Origin: Saccharothrix sp. ALI-22-I
Lineage (GTDB): Bacteria; Actinomycetota; Actinomycetes; Mycobacteriales; Pseudonocardiaceae
Assembly: GCF_001984175.1 (NCBI RefSeq)
Contig: NZ_MTQP01000068.1
Coordinates: forward strand, 310,001 to 374,000
Reading direction: 5' to 3'
DNA length: 64,000 bases
Shown here: piece by piece, positions 50,401 through 59,449 of the stretch
How positions within the stretch are numbered: position 1 is the first letter of the stretch
How the letters are laid out: every line of letters begins with the position of its first letter
Notes under the pieces: generated by a model
Database searches by the model: none
What the model was told of the DNA's origin: nothing
What the model saw: only the letters and a program-made list of their open reading frames with translations
Translations under genes and position numbers: made by a program

Positions 50401-51588
50401 GTGCGACGAGTCGTGGTGATCGGTGGCGGGATCGTCGGCCTGGCGACCGCGCGGGAGTTGGCGCGACGCGGCCACGACGTGGTGGTGCTGGAGAAAGAGA
50501 CGCAGTGGGCGGCCCACCAGACCGGGCACAACAGCAACGTCGTGCACGCCGGCCTGTACTACAAGCCGGGGTCGTTGAAGGCGCGGATGTCGGTGGCGGG
50601 CAACGCCTCGATCGTCGCGTACGCGCGTGAGCACGGCGTGCCGGTGGACGTGTGCGGCAAGCTCGTCGTCGCCACCTCGCCCGACGAGTTGCCGAGGCTG
50701 GACGCGTTGGCGCAGCGGGCCGAGGCGAACGGGGTGCCGGCGCGGCGGATCGGTGTCGACGAGGCGCGTGCGCACGAGCCCGAGGTGGCGGCGGTGGCCG
50801 CGTTGCGGGTGGAGAGCACCGGGATCATCGACTTCCCGGCCGTGTGCGCGGCCCTGGTGCGTGAGCTGAACGGCCATGACCTGCGGTTGCACACGCCCGC
50901 GTTGGCGATCCGGCGCGCGCTCAGCGGCGGTGGCGTGGAGGTGGCCACGCCGAGCGGTGTGGTGCGGGCGGACGCGCTGGTGAACTGCGCGGGCCTGCAC
51001 AGCGACCGGGTGGCGCGGCTGGCGGGCGTGACGCCGTCGGCGGCGATCGTGCCGTTCCGGGGTGAGTACTACGAGCTGCGGCACGACCGGCGGCACCTGG
51101 TGCGCGGGCTGATCTACCCGGTGCCCGACCCGACGCTGCCGTTCCTGGGCGTGCACCTGACCCGGATGTTGGACGGCAGCGTGCACGCGGGCCCGAACGC
51201 GGTACTCGCGCTGCGCCGTGAGGGCTACCGGTGGCGTGACTTCTCGGCGTCGGACGTGTTCGACGTGGCGCGGTTCCCCGGCACGTGGCGGCTGGCCCGC
51301 CGGTTCGCCCGGACCGGTGCGGAGGAGGTGCTGCGGTCGTTGTCGCGCAAGCGGTTCGCGGCGAGCCTGGCCCGGCTGGTGCCCGCGGTGCGGGAGGACG
51401 ACCTGGTGCGCGCTTCGGCGGGCGTGCGGGCGCAGGCGATGCGCGCCGACGGCTCGCTGGTGGACGACTTCCTGATCGACACCGCGCCGCGGCAGGTGCA
51501 CGTGCTCAACGCACCTTCACCCGCCGCGACGTCGGCGTTGGAGATCGGCCGGCACGTGGCCGGCGAGGTCGAACTCAGCTGGTCCTGA
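50401..51588 (+). CDS. lhgO: L-2-hydroxyglutarate oxidase
   Basis: This 395-residue FAD-dependent oxidoreductase of the DAO family has VVVIGGGIVGLATARELARR, LEKETQWAAHQTGHNSNVVH, AGLYYKPGSLKA and the C-terminal AGVRAQAMRADGSLVDDFLI and HVLNAPSPAATSALEIG. These match LhgO, which oxidises L-2-hydroxyglutarate to 2-oxoglutarate and feeds electrons to quinones. It is metabolic and not obviously linked to the glycan genes around it. Confidence 0.9.
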   Translation: MRRVVVIGGGIVGLATARELARRGHDVVVLEKETQWAAHQTGHNSNVVHAGLYYKPGSLKARMSVAGNASIVAYAREHGVPVDVCGKLVVATSPDELPRLDALAQRAEANGVPARRIGVDEARAHEPEVAAVAALRVESTGIIDFPAVCAALVRELNGHDLRLHTPALAIRRALSGGGVEVATPSGVVRADALVNCAGLHSDRVARLAGVTPSAAIVPFRGEYYELRHDRRHLVRGLIYPVPDPTLPFLGVHLTRMLDGSVHAGPNAVLALRREGYRWRDFSASDVFDVARFPGTWRLARRFARTGAEEVLRSLSRKRFAASLARLVPAVREDDLVRASAGVRAQAMRADGSLVDDFLIDTAPRQVHVLNAPSPAATSALEIGRHVAGEVELSWS

Positions 51589-51610
51589 CCGCTCAGCTGG
51601 GCTTGCGCAC

Positions 51611-52861
51611 TCAGCCGGGCTTGAGCACGTCCATGCCCAGGAACGGGCGCAGCGCCTCGGGGACGACGACCGAGCCGTCGGCCTGCTGGTGGTTCTCCAG
51701 GATGGCCACGATCCAGCGGGTGGTGGCCAGGGTGCCGTTGAGCGTGGCGGCGATCTGCGGCTTGCCGTTCTCGTCGCGGTAGCGCACGTTCAGCCGGCGG
51801 GCCTGGAACGTGGTGCAGTTCGAGGTGGAGGTCAGCTCCCGGTACGCCTGCTGGGTCGGGATCCACGCCTCGCAGTCGAACTTGCGCGCGGCGGACGTGC
51901 CCAGGTCGCCCGCGGCCGTGTCGATGACCCGGTACGGGACGTCGATCTTGGCCAGCATCTCCTCTTCCCAGGTCAGCAGCCTGGCGTGCTCGGCCTCGGC
52001 GTCCTCGGGCTTGACGTAGGAGAACATCTCGACCTTGTTGAACTGGTGCACCCGGATGATGCCGCGGGTGTCCTTGCCGTACGAGCCGGCTTCGCGGCGG
52101 TAGCACGACGACCAGCCCGCGTAGCGCTTCGGGCCGTCCAGGATCTCGTCCGCGTGGTAGCCCGCGAGGGGCACCTCCGACGTGCCGACCAGGTACAGGT
52201 CGTCGGCTTCCAGGCGGTAGATCTCGCTCGCGTGCGCGCCGAGGAAACCGGTGCCCGCCATGATCTCCGGCCGGACCAGGGTCGGCGTGATCATCAGCTT
52301 GAAGCCGGCCGCGGTGGCCTGGGCGACGGCCATGTTCAGCAGGGCCAGTTCCAGCTGGGCGCCGACGCCGGTGAGGAAGTAGAACCGCGACCCGGACACC
52401 TTCGCGCCGCGTTCCATGTCGATCGCGCCGAGCTTGATGCCCAGGTCGAGGTGGTCCAGCGGCTCGAAGTCGAATTCGCGCTTCTCACCGACGTGCTTGA
52501 CCACCACGTAGTCGTCCTCGCCGCCGGCGGGCGCGTCCGGGTGGACCACGTTCGGCATGGCGCGGTGCAGTTCGGCCAGCTCGGCCTCGGCGGCGGACTG
52601 CTCGGCCTCGGCGGCCTTGACCTCGGCGGCCAGCTCCTTGCCCTTGGCCAGCAGCGCGTCCCGCTCCTCGCCCTTGGCCCGGCCGACCTGCTTGCCGAAC
52701 GTCTTCTGCTCGCCGCGCAGCGCGTCGGCGCGGGCGATGGCACCCCGGCGGCGCTCGTCGGCGGACAGCAGCGCGTCGACCACGGTCTCGTCCTCGCCAC
52801 GTGCGCGTTGCGACGCACGGACGGCTTCCGGGTTTTCGCGCAGTGCCTTGAGGTCAATCAC
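51611..52861 (-). CDS. serS: Seryl-tRNA synthetase
   Basis: This 416-residue class II synthetase has the N-terminal coiled-coil arm (residues 30-100, Ala/Glu/Lys-rich) that recognises the long variable arm of tRNA-Ser. Motif 2 is present (YAGWSSCYRREAGSYGKDTR ... HQFNKVEMF), as is motif 3 (NGTLATTRWIVAILENHQ). The length is typical. Its GTG is preceded after six bases by TACCCT on the minus strand, suggesting a leaderless transcript. Upstream lies copy B of the dispersed repeat, oriented away from serS. Confidence 0.96.
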   Translation of the reverse strand: MIDLKALRENPEAVRASQRARGEDETVVDALLSADERRRGAIARADALRGEQKTFGKQVGRAKGEERDALLAKGKELAAEVKAAEAEQSAAEAELAELHRAMPNVVHPDAPAGGEDDYVVVKHVGEKREFDFEPLDHLDLGIKLGAIDMERGAKVSGSRFYFLTGVGAQLELALLNMAVAQATAAGFKLMITPTLVRPEIMAGTGFLGAHASEIYRLEADDLYLVGTSEVPLAGYHADEILDGPKRYAGWSSCYRREAGSYGKDTRGIIRVHQFNKVEMFSYVKPEDAEAEHARLLTWEEEMLAKIDVPYRVIDTAAGDLGTSAARKFDCEAWIPTQQAYRELTSTSNCTTFQARRLNVRYRDENGKPQIAATLNGTLATTRWIVAILENHQQADGSVVVPEALRPFLGMDVLKPG

Positions 52862-52867
52862 AACATC

Positions 52868-52873
52868 AGGGTA
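52868..52873 (-). promoter_or_regulatory. Candidate -10 box of leaderless serS transcript
   Basis: On the minus strand TACCCT lies six bases before the serS GTG, with no ribosome site. No T-box-like leader is visible. Confidence 0.35.
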
Positions 52874-52967
52874 GTACCCCTCACCCAGGCCTTTTCGTGG
52901 TGGTGCGCGCCTGAACCCACCACCACCGCACCCAGGGCAGACATCTCCGCCGCCACGCTCACGCTGA

Positions 52968-53063
52968 GGTCCCCGCCAAGGGGAACCCTTGATTTGATTC
53001 TGCCGGCAAGGACCGACAATCTTCAGCAGTCAAGATCGTTACTACGGACAACTGCGCGGACCC
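52968..53063 (+). repeat. Dispersed repeat, copy B (upstream of a glycosyltransferase)
   Basis: This copy matches 29134-29226: a conserved 54-base left part with 6 mismatches, a divergent middle of 24 bases and a conserved right part GGACAAC..GCGGACCC (53046-53063). The AAGGG/CCCTT hairpin and the choice of two GGACC partners for GGTCC are kept. It lies 115 bases before the start of the GT4 gene in the same orientation. The rest of the 317-base interval between serS and the GT4 gene shows only the serS promoter box and a possible TACCAT box near 53,139. Confidence 0.7.
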
Positions 53064-53178
53064 ACAGGCGTTACAGCGGCTGTGTAAGGTGCCGCAACCG
53101 GGCGATTCCCCGGCCTCGCCGTCGAACGGCCGGCCGATACCATTGCCAACACTCCGAGTGTCAGACAGAGGAGCGCTA

Positions 53179-54330
53179 GTGCGCATCGCCATTGCCTTCG
53201 ACTGCCTGTTCCCCTGGACCAAAGGCGGTGGCGAACGCCTGTACCGGGGCTTCGCCGAGGCGTACGCCGCCGCCGGCCACGAGGTCACCTACCTGACCCG
53301 CGTGCAGTGGGACGAGGAGCCGGTGATCGAGGGGATCACCATCAAGGCGGTGAGCAAGGACCGCAACCTCTACGACGCGAACGGCGTGCGCACCCTCGGT
53401 CCCGCCCTGCGTTACTCCTATGGCTTGGCGAAGCACCTGCGCGCGAACCGGCACAAGTACGACGCCGTGCTGGTGTCCGCCGTGCCGAGCACGAACGTGC
53501 TGGCCGTGCGCGCCGCGCTGCTCGGCTCGAAGGTCGCGATCGACGTCGACTGGCTGGAGGTGTGGCGGCCGGACCAGTGGCGCGCGTACTCCGGTCCGGT
53601 CATCGGCCGGGTGGCCGGCGCGCTGCAGTGGATCGCCGCGAAGCTCAGCCCGATCGCCTCGTGCCACTCGCAGCTGCACGCCCGCCGGCTGCAGGCCAGT
53701 GGCCTGCGCGGTGACGCGGTCGTCAGCCGCGGTCTGATCGAGCCGCGGGACGATGTGGAACCGAACACGTCCGTCACGTCACCGCCGCGGGTCGTCTACG
53801 TCGGCAGGCACATCGCGGACAAGCGGGTCGAGACGCTGCCGGCGGCCATCGCGGAGGCCCGCGAGCAGATCCCCGACCTCACCGCCACGATCTTCGGTGA
53901 GGGCCAGTCCCGGGCCGCCGTGATCGCCGAGATCGAACGCCTCGGCCTGCGTGACGTCATCAGCACCCCCGGTTTCGTCAGCCAGGAGGAACTGGACGAG
54001 GGCATCCGCACGGCCGCGGTGCTGGTCAACCCGTCGCAGCGGGAGGGCTACGGCCTGGTCGTGGTCGAGTCGTGCGCGGTCGGCACGCCGGTCGTCCTGG
54101 TTGAGGGCGACGACAACGCGGCCGTCGAACTGATCGAGCCGGGTGTCAACGGGCAGGTGGCCAAGACGACCGCGGGCCTCGGCGCGGCGATCGTGGACGT
54201 CATCTCGAAGGGCGAGGCGCTGCGCAAGTCGACCCACGACTGGTACACCCGGGTGAGCAAGACCAACACCGTCCCGGCGAGTGCCATGCAGATCCTCGAC
54301 CGACTGGCTCAAGCCACCGCCCTACGATGA
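53179..54330 (+). CDS. Family 4 glycosyltransferase
   Basis: This 383-residue GT-B enzyme has DCLFPWTKGGGERLYRGFAE at the start, VVYVGRHIADKRVETLPAAI in the donor domain and SQREGYGLVVVESCAVGTPV with the E-x7-E motif. GAGGAG precedes the GTG at 53179. Its TGA overlaps an ATG of a tiny frame that leads to the flippase gene. It probably builds the lipid-linked glycan flipped by the next gene product. Copy B of the dispersed repeat lies in its upstream region. Confidence 0.87.
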   Translation: MRIAIAFDCLFPWTKGGGERLYRGFAEAYAAAGHEVTYLTRVQWDEEPVIEGITIKAVSKDRNLYDANGVRTLGPALRYSYGLAKHLRANRHKYDAVLVSAVPSTNVLAVRAALLGSKVAIDVDWLEVWRPDQWRAYSGPVIGRVAGALQWIAAKLSPIASCHSQLHARRLQASGLRGDAVVSRGLIEPRDDVEPNTSVTSPPRVVYVGRHIADKRVETLPAAIAEAREQIPDLTATIFGEGQSRAAVIAEIERLGLRDVISTPGFVSQEELDEGIRTAAVLVNPSQREGYGLVVVESCAVGTPVVLVEGDDNAAVELIEPGVNGQVAKTTAGLGAAIVDVISKGEALRKSTHDWYTRVSKTNTVPASAMQILDRLAQATALR

Positions 54331-54458
54331 GCGGCGTGCCGACCCACATCGCTGTCGAACCGGTGGCCTCCACCAGGAGCAAACACGCGGACGAGCGTGG
54401 CCGCCGCCGAACGCCGGCGCGGACGCGCACCGCGACCTCGAAGACCCACGATGAGTGA
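54327..54458 (+). CDS. Possible 43-residue leader peptide between glycosyltransferase and flippase
   Basis: An ATG overlapping the GT4 stop (ATGA at 54327-54330) opens a 43-codon frame that ends at 54458, 8 bases inside the flippase gene. The peptide is Arg/Thr-rich and has no recognisable fold. Its overlap at both ends could couple translation of the flippase to the GT4 gene. It may equally be a chance frame. Confidence 0.3.
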   Translation: MSGVPTHIAVEPVASTRSKHADERGRRRTPARTRTATSKTHDE

Positions 54459-55707
54459 CAACGGCAAGCGCGCTGGGCTGCTGGTGCTGATCGCGAGTTT
54501 CGCCGGGCACGGCGGCAACTACCTGTTCTACGTCGTCGCCGCGCGCATGGTGACGCCGCCTGAATTCGCCGCGATATCGGCGCTGATCGCGTTCGGCACC
54601 ATCACGTGGATGCCGGTGAACGGCGTGCAGATGTCCGTGACGCGGAACGTGGCGGTCCTGCGCACCTCCGGCACGCCCGGTGAGCTGTCCGCCTACCTGC
54701 GCCAACAAGGCCGCCGGATGGGCATCGCGTGCCTGCTCATCGCCGCGGCGATCGCGGGCTTGAGCCCGGTGCTGGCCGATCGGCTGCACCTCGGCTCGCC
54801 CCAGCCGGTGGTCCTGGCGGCGCTGTGGATCGGGATGACGTGCATGCTGCTCGTCCTCGTCGGCGCCACCCAGGGCCTGGAGCGGTTCGGCTACGTGGCG
54901 TTCTCGCTGGCCGGGCCGCTGGGCGCGCTGCGGCCCCTGCTGCTGCCGCTGTGCCTGCTGGCCGCGGGCATGTCGGGCAGCATGTGGGCGATGATGCTCG
55001 CGACCGTCATCGGTCTCGCGGTGATGTTCCCGCCGGTGGCCCGGGCCGCGAAGCCGACCCCGACGACACCACCCGTCGCGACGAACACGCTGGTCACGAT
55101 GATCGGGCTGCTCGCGTTCTCGTCGTTGACGAACGTGGACGTGCTGGTCGGGCAGGCGATGCTGGCCGAAGCCGACCGGGCCGTGTACGCGGGCGCGGTG
55201 CTGCTGGGCAAGGTGGCGCTGTTCGCGCCCGCCGCGTTGGCCATGGTGCTGCTGCCGCGGGCGGCGGCGGCGTTGGAACGCGGTGAGTCGGCCGATCGCG
55301 CGGTGCTCAAGACGTTGGCCCTGACGGCGGCCGGCGGGCTCGCCGTGACGCTGGTCCTGTGGCTGATGCCGACGTGGGTGCTGACCGTGACGTTCGGCCC
55401 GGCCTACGGCGCGTCCAAGCCGCTGCTGCCGGCACTCGCGCTGGTCATGACGGGTGCGGCGGTGCTGTGGGTGCACCTGACGTTCGCCATCGCACGCAAG
55501 AGCACGCGGATGGTCGTGGGCCTGGTCGGCATCGCGGTCGGGCACTGGGTGCTGCTGGCCCTGCTGCACGGCTCGCCGTGGCAGATCATCCTGGCCTCGG
55601 GTACCGCGGTCGGCGTGGCCATGGTGGTCGTGGAGGCCGGTTCCAGGTCAGGCGCGGTCCGGATGCTCCTGCGCGCCTCGAAGTCCCAGCAGGCCGGCGT
55701 CAGCTGA
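54451..55707 (+). CDS. Oligosaccharide flippase (MOP superfamily)
   Basis: This 418-residue membrane protein has about 12 segments and the MOP/Wzx pattern (GHGGNYLFYVVAARMVTPPE FAAISALIAF, TNVDVLVGQAMLAEADRAVY, TVTFGPAYGASKPLLPALAL). It probably translocates a lipid-linked glycan. It differs from the flippase at 40,652. The ATG at 54451 follows the GT4 gene by 120 bases. The minus-strand methyltransferase gene is convergent with it. Confidence 0.8.
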   Translation: MSDNGKRAGLLVLIASFAGHGGNYLFYVVAARMVTPPEFAAISALIAFGTITWMPVNGVQMSVTRNVAVLRTSGTPGELSAYLRQQGRRMGIACLLIAAAIAGLSPVLADRLHLGSPQPVVLAALWIGMTCMLLVLVGATQGLERFGYVAFSLAGPLGALRPLLLPLCLLAAGMSGSMWAMMLATVIGLAVMFPPVARAAKPTPTTPPVATNTLVTMIGLLAFSSLTNVDVLVGQAMLAEADRAVYAGAVLLGKVALFAPAALAMVLLPRAAAALERGESADRAVLKTLALTAAGGLAVTLVLWLMPTWVLTVTFGPAYGASKPLLPALALVMTGAAVLWVHLTFAIARKSTRMVVGLVGIAVGHWVLLALLHGSPWQIILASGTAVGVAMVVVEAGSRSGAVRMLLRASKSQQAGVS

Positions 55708-55826
55708 CCCGGTGCCCCCGCCGTTGGCGTTCGGCGGGGGCACCGGTCGACGGCAGAGCGCAGTCCGGCGTCGAGCACGTCGTTGTGCCCGATCGGCGTG
55801 GTGGCCGGCACGCGGCCCCTTGGACG

Positions 55827-56423
55827 TCAGGCCTTCGGTCGCAGCGCCAACGCCCACACGTTGCGGCGCCAGCCGGGCAGCCACGCGGCCGCCTGGAGCA
55901 CCGCGGGACGGCGCTTGCCCGGCAGCATGCCGGACACGATGCCGGTGCCCGGCATGACGGACTCGTAGGACACCGTCCTGACCTCGAAGCCCTGGTCCTC
56001 CAACAGCCGGCGCATCGACGCACGGGTCCACGGCCGGCGGTGCGTGTAGTCGTTCCACACCCAGCGCTGCGCGTCCGGCGAGGAGGCGAACACCCGGCCG
56101 CCCGGCTTGACCGCGCGGAAGACCTGCTGCATCAGCGAGACCGGGTCGAGCAGGTGCTCCAAGACGTCCTTCAGGATCACGCCGTCGAACTCGGCGTCAC
56201 CGACGGGGAGTTCCCGCTCCAGGTCGGCCAGGCGGACGTCGATGCCCTGCTCCTTGGCCTTGAGCACGGTCGACTCGAAGTTGTCCAGCCCGACGTAGTC
56301 GGGGAAGAACTCGGAAACCCAGGCCGTGCCGCACCCCACGTCGAGGATGCGCGAGCCCGGCGCGAAGTGCCGGACGACGTCGTTGTAAGTGCCGGGCTTG
56401 GCGTGCCACTCGTGGTAACCCAT
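55827..56423 (-). CDS. Class I SAM-dependent methyltransferase
   Basis: This 198-residue protein has SRILDVGCGTAWVSEFFPDY as motif I, then DGVILKDVLEHLLDPVSLMQ and VKPGGRVFASSPDAQ, typical of methyltransferases that modify glycans or lipids. In this setting it may cap or decorate the sugar chain; the acceptor is unknown. The ATG at 56423 is used; a TTG 12 bases upstream is possible. It stands alone on the minus strand. Confidence 0.8.
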   Translation of the reverse strand: MGYHEWHAKPGTYNDVVRHFAPGSRILDVGCGTAWVSEFFPDYVGLDNFESTVLKAKEQGIDVRLADLERELPVGDAEFDGVILKDVLEHLLDPVSLMQQVFRAVKPGGRVFASSPDAQRWVWNDYTHRRPWTRASMRRLLEDQGFEVRTVSYESVMPGTGIVSGMLPGKRRPAVLQAAAWLPGWRRNVWALALRPKA

Positions 56424-56698
56424 CGAAAGGTTCAACCGACTTTCGGCCGTAGGGTGGGGACGGGGAGCTCTCGGGGAAGGGAGAGAGGTTCAGTCCTCGC
56501 CGATTCCGGTGAGGACTGGGGGTGTGGAACTGGTGCTGATCATCAGAGCCGCGGTCTGCGCGAACGGTTCGGCACCGCCATGCCGCGCATGCTCCCTCGA
56601 CCGGGCCTGACGTGTGGGATTCGGTGGACCACTCGACCCCGGTAGTGCTCCGGCCGGCTCGAGACCGGACTGAATCAAGAGGGTCCACCACAGTCGCA

Positions 56699-56704
56699 TA
56701 GGAT
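56699..56704 (+). promoter_or_regulatory. Candidate -10 box of leaderless DUF2142 transcript
   Basis: TAGGAT, a strong match to the actinobacterial -10 consensus, lies eight bases before the GTG at 56713, without a ribosome site. The remaining part of the 289-base interval since the methyltransferase start shows no gene. Confidence 0.45.
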
Positions 56705-56712
56705 ACGCGGCC

Positions 56713-58248
56713 GTGACGAACCGACGTTCGGGTGCACGGCTTTGGCTGGTCGCCTTTATCGGCTTTTGGCTCCTGCACGCGGCTTGGTCCTTCGCCGCTC
56801 CCTTCGACGGTCCTCCGGACGAGGAGTCGCACGCGCTGCGTGCCGTGGGCGTCATGCAGGGCGACCTCTTGGTGGGGCCGGCCCGCGTGTACCCCGTGCC
56901 GCGGAGCCTGGACAAGAACAACGCCCCGGACGGCAAGCACCAGAGCTGCTTCCCGATGCAGGTCACGGTGCCGGCGAGCTGCGCGCAGCAGCCGGGCGGT
57001 GACTCCACGCCGGTGCTCGCGTTCGTGTCCGCGGCCCTTTACAACCCGGTCTACTACGCGACGGTCGGCTGGCCGATCGCCATCTGGCCGGAGTGGAAGG
57101 GCATCATGCTCGCGCGCCTGATCAACAGCGCGCTGATGGCCGCGATGCTGGCGTTCGCGGTGGTGGCGGCGGTCCGCTGGACGAGGCACCGGGCGGCCCT
57201 CGCGGGCCTGGTCGCGGCGGTGACGCCGATGACGGCGCACCTGGGCGGCGCGATCAACCCGAACGGCATCGAGATCACCTCCGGCGTCACGTTGGCGATC
57301 GCGTTGATCGCCCTGCTGCACGAGAAGCGGGAAGACGTGAACCGGGCCGCCGTGGCGTTGGCGGGTGTGTCGGCGAGCGTGCTGGTGACGCCCCGGTTCA
57401 GCGGTGTCATGTGGCTCGTCGTGATCGTCGGCGTGATGCTGGTGCCGGTGTCGTGGCAACGGCTGAAGTACCTGCTCAAGCAGCGGGTGGTGCGGATCTG
57501 GACCGGGGTGGTCGTGCTGGCCACGGTCGCCTCGGGGCTGTGGACGGTGCTCGCCGGCACCGCCGAGCTCGCGGACCGTGATTTCGGGTACGCCATGAAG
57601 GACGTGCTGAAGTTGGCGTTCCTGGACATGTGGCCGAACATCGCCAACCAGATGGTCGGCGTGATGGGCTGGGCCGAGACGCTCATGCCGCGCCTGGTCT
57701 ACGTCGCCTGGTTCGCCGCGCTCGGGCTGCTGGTCCTGGGCGCGCTGGTGGTCGGCAAGCGGTCGCAGCGGTGGCGGTTGACGGCCTACTTCATCGGCAC
57801 GTTCGTCCCGTACGTCGGCATGGAGATCCTGCTGATCAACGAGACCAGCTGGTTCAACCAGGGCCGGTACTTCCTGCCGGGCGCCGTGGGCATCCCGCTG
57901 TTGGCCGCGCACGTCCTGGCGCACCGGGCGTTGACCGCGGAGCACTTTAGGTCGATGACGCGGCTGCTGGCGTTCCTGCTGCTGCCGATCCACTTCGTGT
58001 GCCTGGCGTACACGATGATCCGGTGGCAGTCGGGTCTGGCCATCATGAACCCGCTGAAGGGCAGCTGGCACCCGCCGTACGGCGGCTCGGTGCTACCGCT
58101 CGTGCTCGGCGCGGCGGGCGTGATCGTGCTGGTGGCCATGTACTGGGTGGCTTCCCGCGTACCCCAGCCCGCGCAGGACACGCCGGAGGCGGAGTCCGGC
58201 TCCGAGGTCGCGGCGGAGCCCGTTCCGGCAGGCGTAGGCCGTTCCTGA
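56713..58248 (+). CDS. DUF2142 polytopic membrane protein
   Basis: This 511-residue protein has about 11 membrane segments and the DUF2142 pattern: PFDGPPDEESHALRAVGVMQ near the N-terminus, TAHLGGAINPNGIEITSGV, and FNQGRYFLPGAVGIPLL in the C-terminal half. The family is related to GT-C glycosyltransferases and occurs in cell-surface polysaccharide loci. The acidic DEE after the first segment could be catalytic. A role in adding sugars outside the membrane is inferred. Confidence 0.8.
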   Translation: MTNRRSGARLWLVAFIGFWLLHAAWSFAAPFDGPPDEESHALRAVGVMQGDLLVGPARVYPVPRSLDKNNAPDGKHQSCFPMQVTVPASCAQQPGGDSTPVLAFVSAALYNPVYYATVGWPIAIWPEWKGIMLARLINSALMAAMLAFAVVAAVRWTRHRAALAGLVAAVTPMTAHLGGAINPNGIEITSGVTLAIALIALLHEKREDVNRAAVALAGVSASVLVTPRFSGVMWLVVIVGVMLVPVSWQRLKYLLKQRVVRIWTGVVVLATVASGLWTVLAGTAELADRDFGYAMKDVLKLAFLDMWPNIANQMVGVMGWAETLMPRLVYVAWFAALGLLVLGALVVGKRSQRWRLTAYFIGTFVPYVGMEILLINETSWFNQGRYFLPGAVGIPLLAAHVLAHRALTAEHFRSMTRLLAFLLLPIHFVCLAYTMIRWQSGLAIMNPLKGSWHPPYGGSVLPLVLGAAGVIVLVAMYWVASRVPQPAQDTPEAESGSEVAAEPVPAGVGRS

Positions 58249-58263
58249 GCGTTCAACTCGCCT

Positions 58264-58301
58264 GTTCTGAACGTTGGACACGCGCGTTCTGAACGTTGGA
58301 C
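58264..58301. repeat. Two direct copies of a 16-bp sequence
   Basis: GTTCTGAACGTTGGAC occurs at 58264-58279 and 58286-58301, separated by 6 bases. The pair lies between the DUF2142 stop and a terminator. The half-site GTTCAAC upstream is similar on the other strand. Confidence 0.75.
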
Positions 58302-58321
58302 TCTCGGGAGTGGGTGCGAGA

Positions 58322-58353
58322 AAAGAGGCCCGGCCGGGTGGCCGGGCCTCTTT
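58322..58353. terminator. 14-bp hairpin between convergent genes
   Basis: AAAGAGGCCCGGCC pairs with GGCCGGGCCTCTTT around GGGT, with A- and T-runs on each side. It serves DUF2142 and the minus-strand methyltransferase. Confidence 0.85.
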
Positions 58354-58366
58354 GGTGAGGCGGGGG

Positions 58367-59449
58367 TTAGCGGCGGGACTTGCGGATGCGGGCGGCGGCG
58401 GCTCGGCCCAGGTGGTTGACGGCGGAGCCCAGATCCGGTGGGGCGACGGAGAGGGGGTCGCGGAGCTGCTGTTCCAGCAGTTGGTTCGCCCGTCTCAGCT
58501 CGTGGACCTGGTTCTCGCGCTTCTCCAGCTCGGCCCGCAGGTGCTCGATCTCGTGCCGCTGCGTCGCGACCGTCTCGGCGAGCCGGTCGGCGTCGTCGGC
58601 GTGCGCGACCGCCTCGAACTGCATCTGGAGCACCCGGGTGTAGAGCGCGATCCGGTTGCCCTCCATCGTCGCCAACAGCTTCGACGACGTGAACGGCCGC
58701 AACTGGTCCATGATCTTCTTCGTGCCCGGAGCGGCCTTGCGCATCAGGAACCCGATGCCGAACACCGCGGGCACCACTTCGAGCAGCCAGTCGGCGGCGC
58801 CGGCCTCGGTCACCGCGTCCTCGACGGCCGTGAGCACACCGTTGCGCTCACCGCCGGCCTGCACCGCCCAGGTGAACGCGCCGAGCCCGACCAGGCCCGC
58901 GGGCGTCAGCTCGTCGTGCCACACGGTGGGCCCGTCGGACGACGACTCGTGCTTGTCGTCACCGGTCAACGGCGAGGGCTCGTAGTACAGGTCCCGCCGC
59001 GCGCACGGCCACAGCACGTCGTTGAGCACGACGACGGCGTCCGGCGCGTTCTGCATGATCCACGTGACCTCGGCGTGGACCACCGCGTAGTTGTGGTCGC
59101 CGTCGAGCACGTACAGGTCCGCGATCGGCAGTTCGGCGAGCACCGCGGGCGAGTGGCCCTCGACCAGGTGCAACAGCGGGTTCTTGGCCAGCGTGGCGCG
59201 CAGCTCGTCCGAGGGGAACGGGTCCACGCAGTGCACGGCCGAGGCGCCCAGCTCGGTGTAGATGGAGCTGACCTGGCCGGACTCGACGCCGACCTCCACC
59301 ACCGTGTCGATCTTCCGGTTGGCGAAGATGATCGCGAACTGCTCGCGCAACGCCGACAGGGAGTGCAACATCACCGGGAGCGCGCGCGCCATCCTGATCT
59401 GGGCGTGGGGGTCTTCCCTGCTGCCGATGACGTCAACACCTTGGTTCAC
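58367..59449 (-). CDS. Class I methyltransferase with C-terminal coiled coil
   Basis: This 360-residue protein has a Methyltransf_24-like N-terminal half (DTVVEVGVESGQVSSIYTEL, ADLYVLDGDHNYAVVHAEV, VVLNDVLWP). It ends in a coiled-coil region (about residues 290-330, HEIEHLRAELEKRENQVHEL) and a basic tail (RIRKSRR). Similar proteins act late in glycan synthesis and the coiled coil may set chain length or partner contact. Its GTG overlaps the stop of the HAD gene (GTGA), so the two are co-translated. Confidence 0.72.
   Translation of the reverse strand: MNQGVDVIGSREDPHAQIRMARALPVMLHSLSALREQFAIIFANRKIDTVVEVGVESGQVSSIYTELGASAVHCVDPFPSDELRATLAKNPLLHLVEGHSPAVLAELPIADLYVLDGDHNYAVVHAEVTWIMQNAPDAVVVLNDVLWPCARRDLYYEPSPLTGDDKHESSSDGPTVWHDELTPAGLVGLGAFTWAVQAGGERNGVLTAVEDAVTEAGAADWLLEVVPAVFGIGFLMRKAAPGTKKIMDQLRPFTSSKLLATMEGNRIALYTRVLQMQFEAVAHADDADRLAETVATQRHEIEHLRAELEKRENQVHELRRANQLLEQQLRDPLSVAPPDLGSAVNHLGRAAAARIRKSRR

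Noticed and set aside
52862..52967. T-box or other leader upstream of serS
   Set aside because: The likely promoter box is only six bases from the start codon, leaving no room for a leader, and no T-box sequence is seen.
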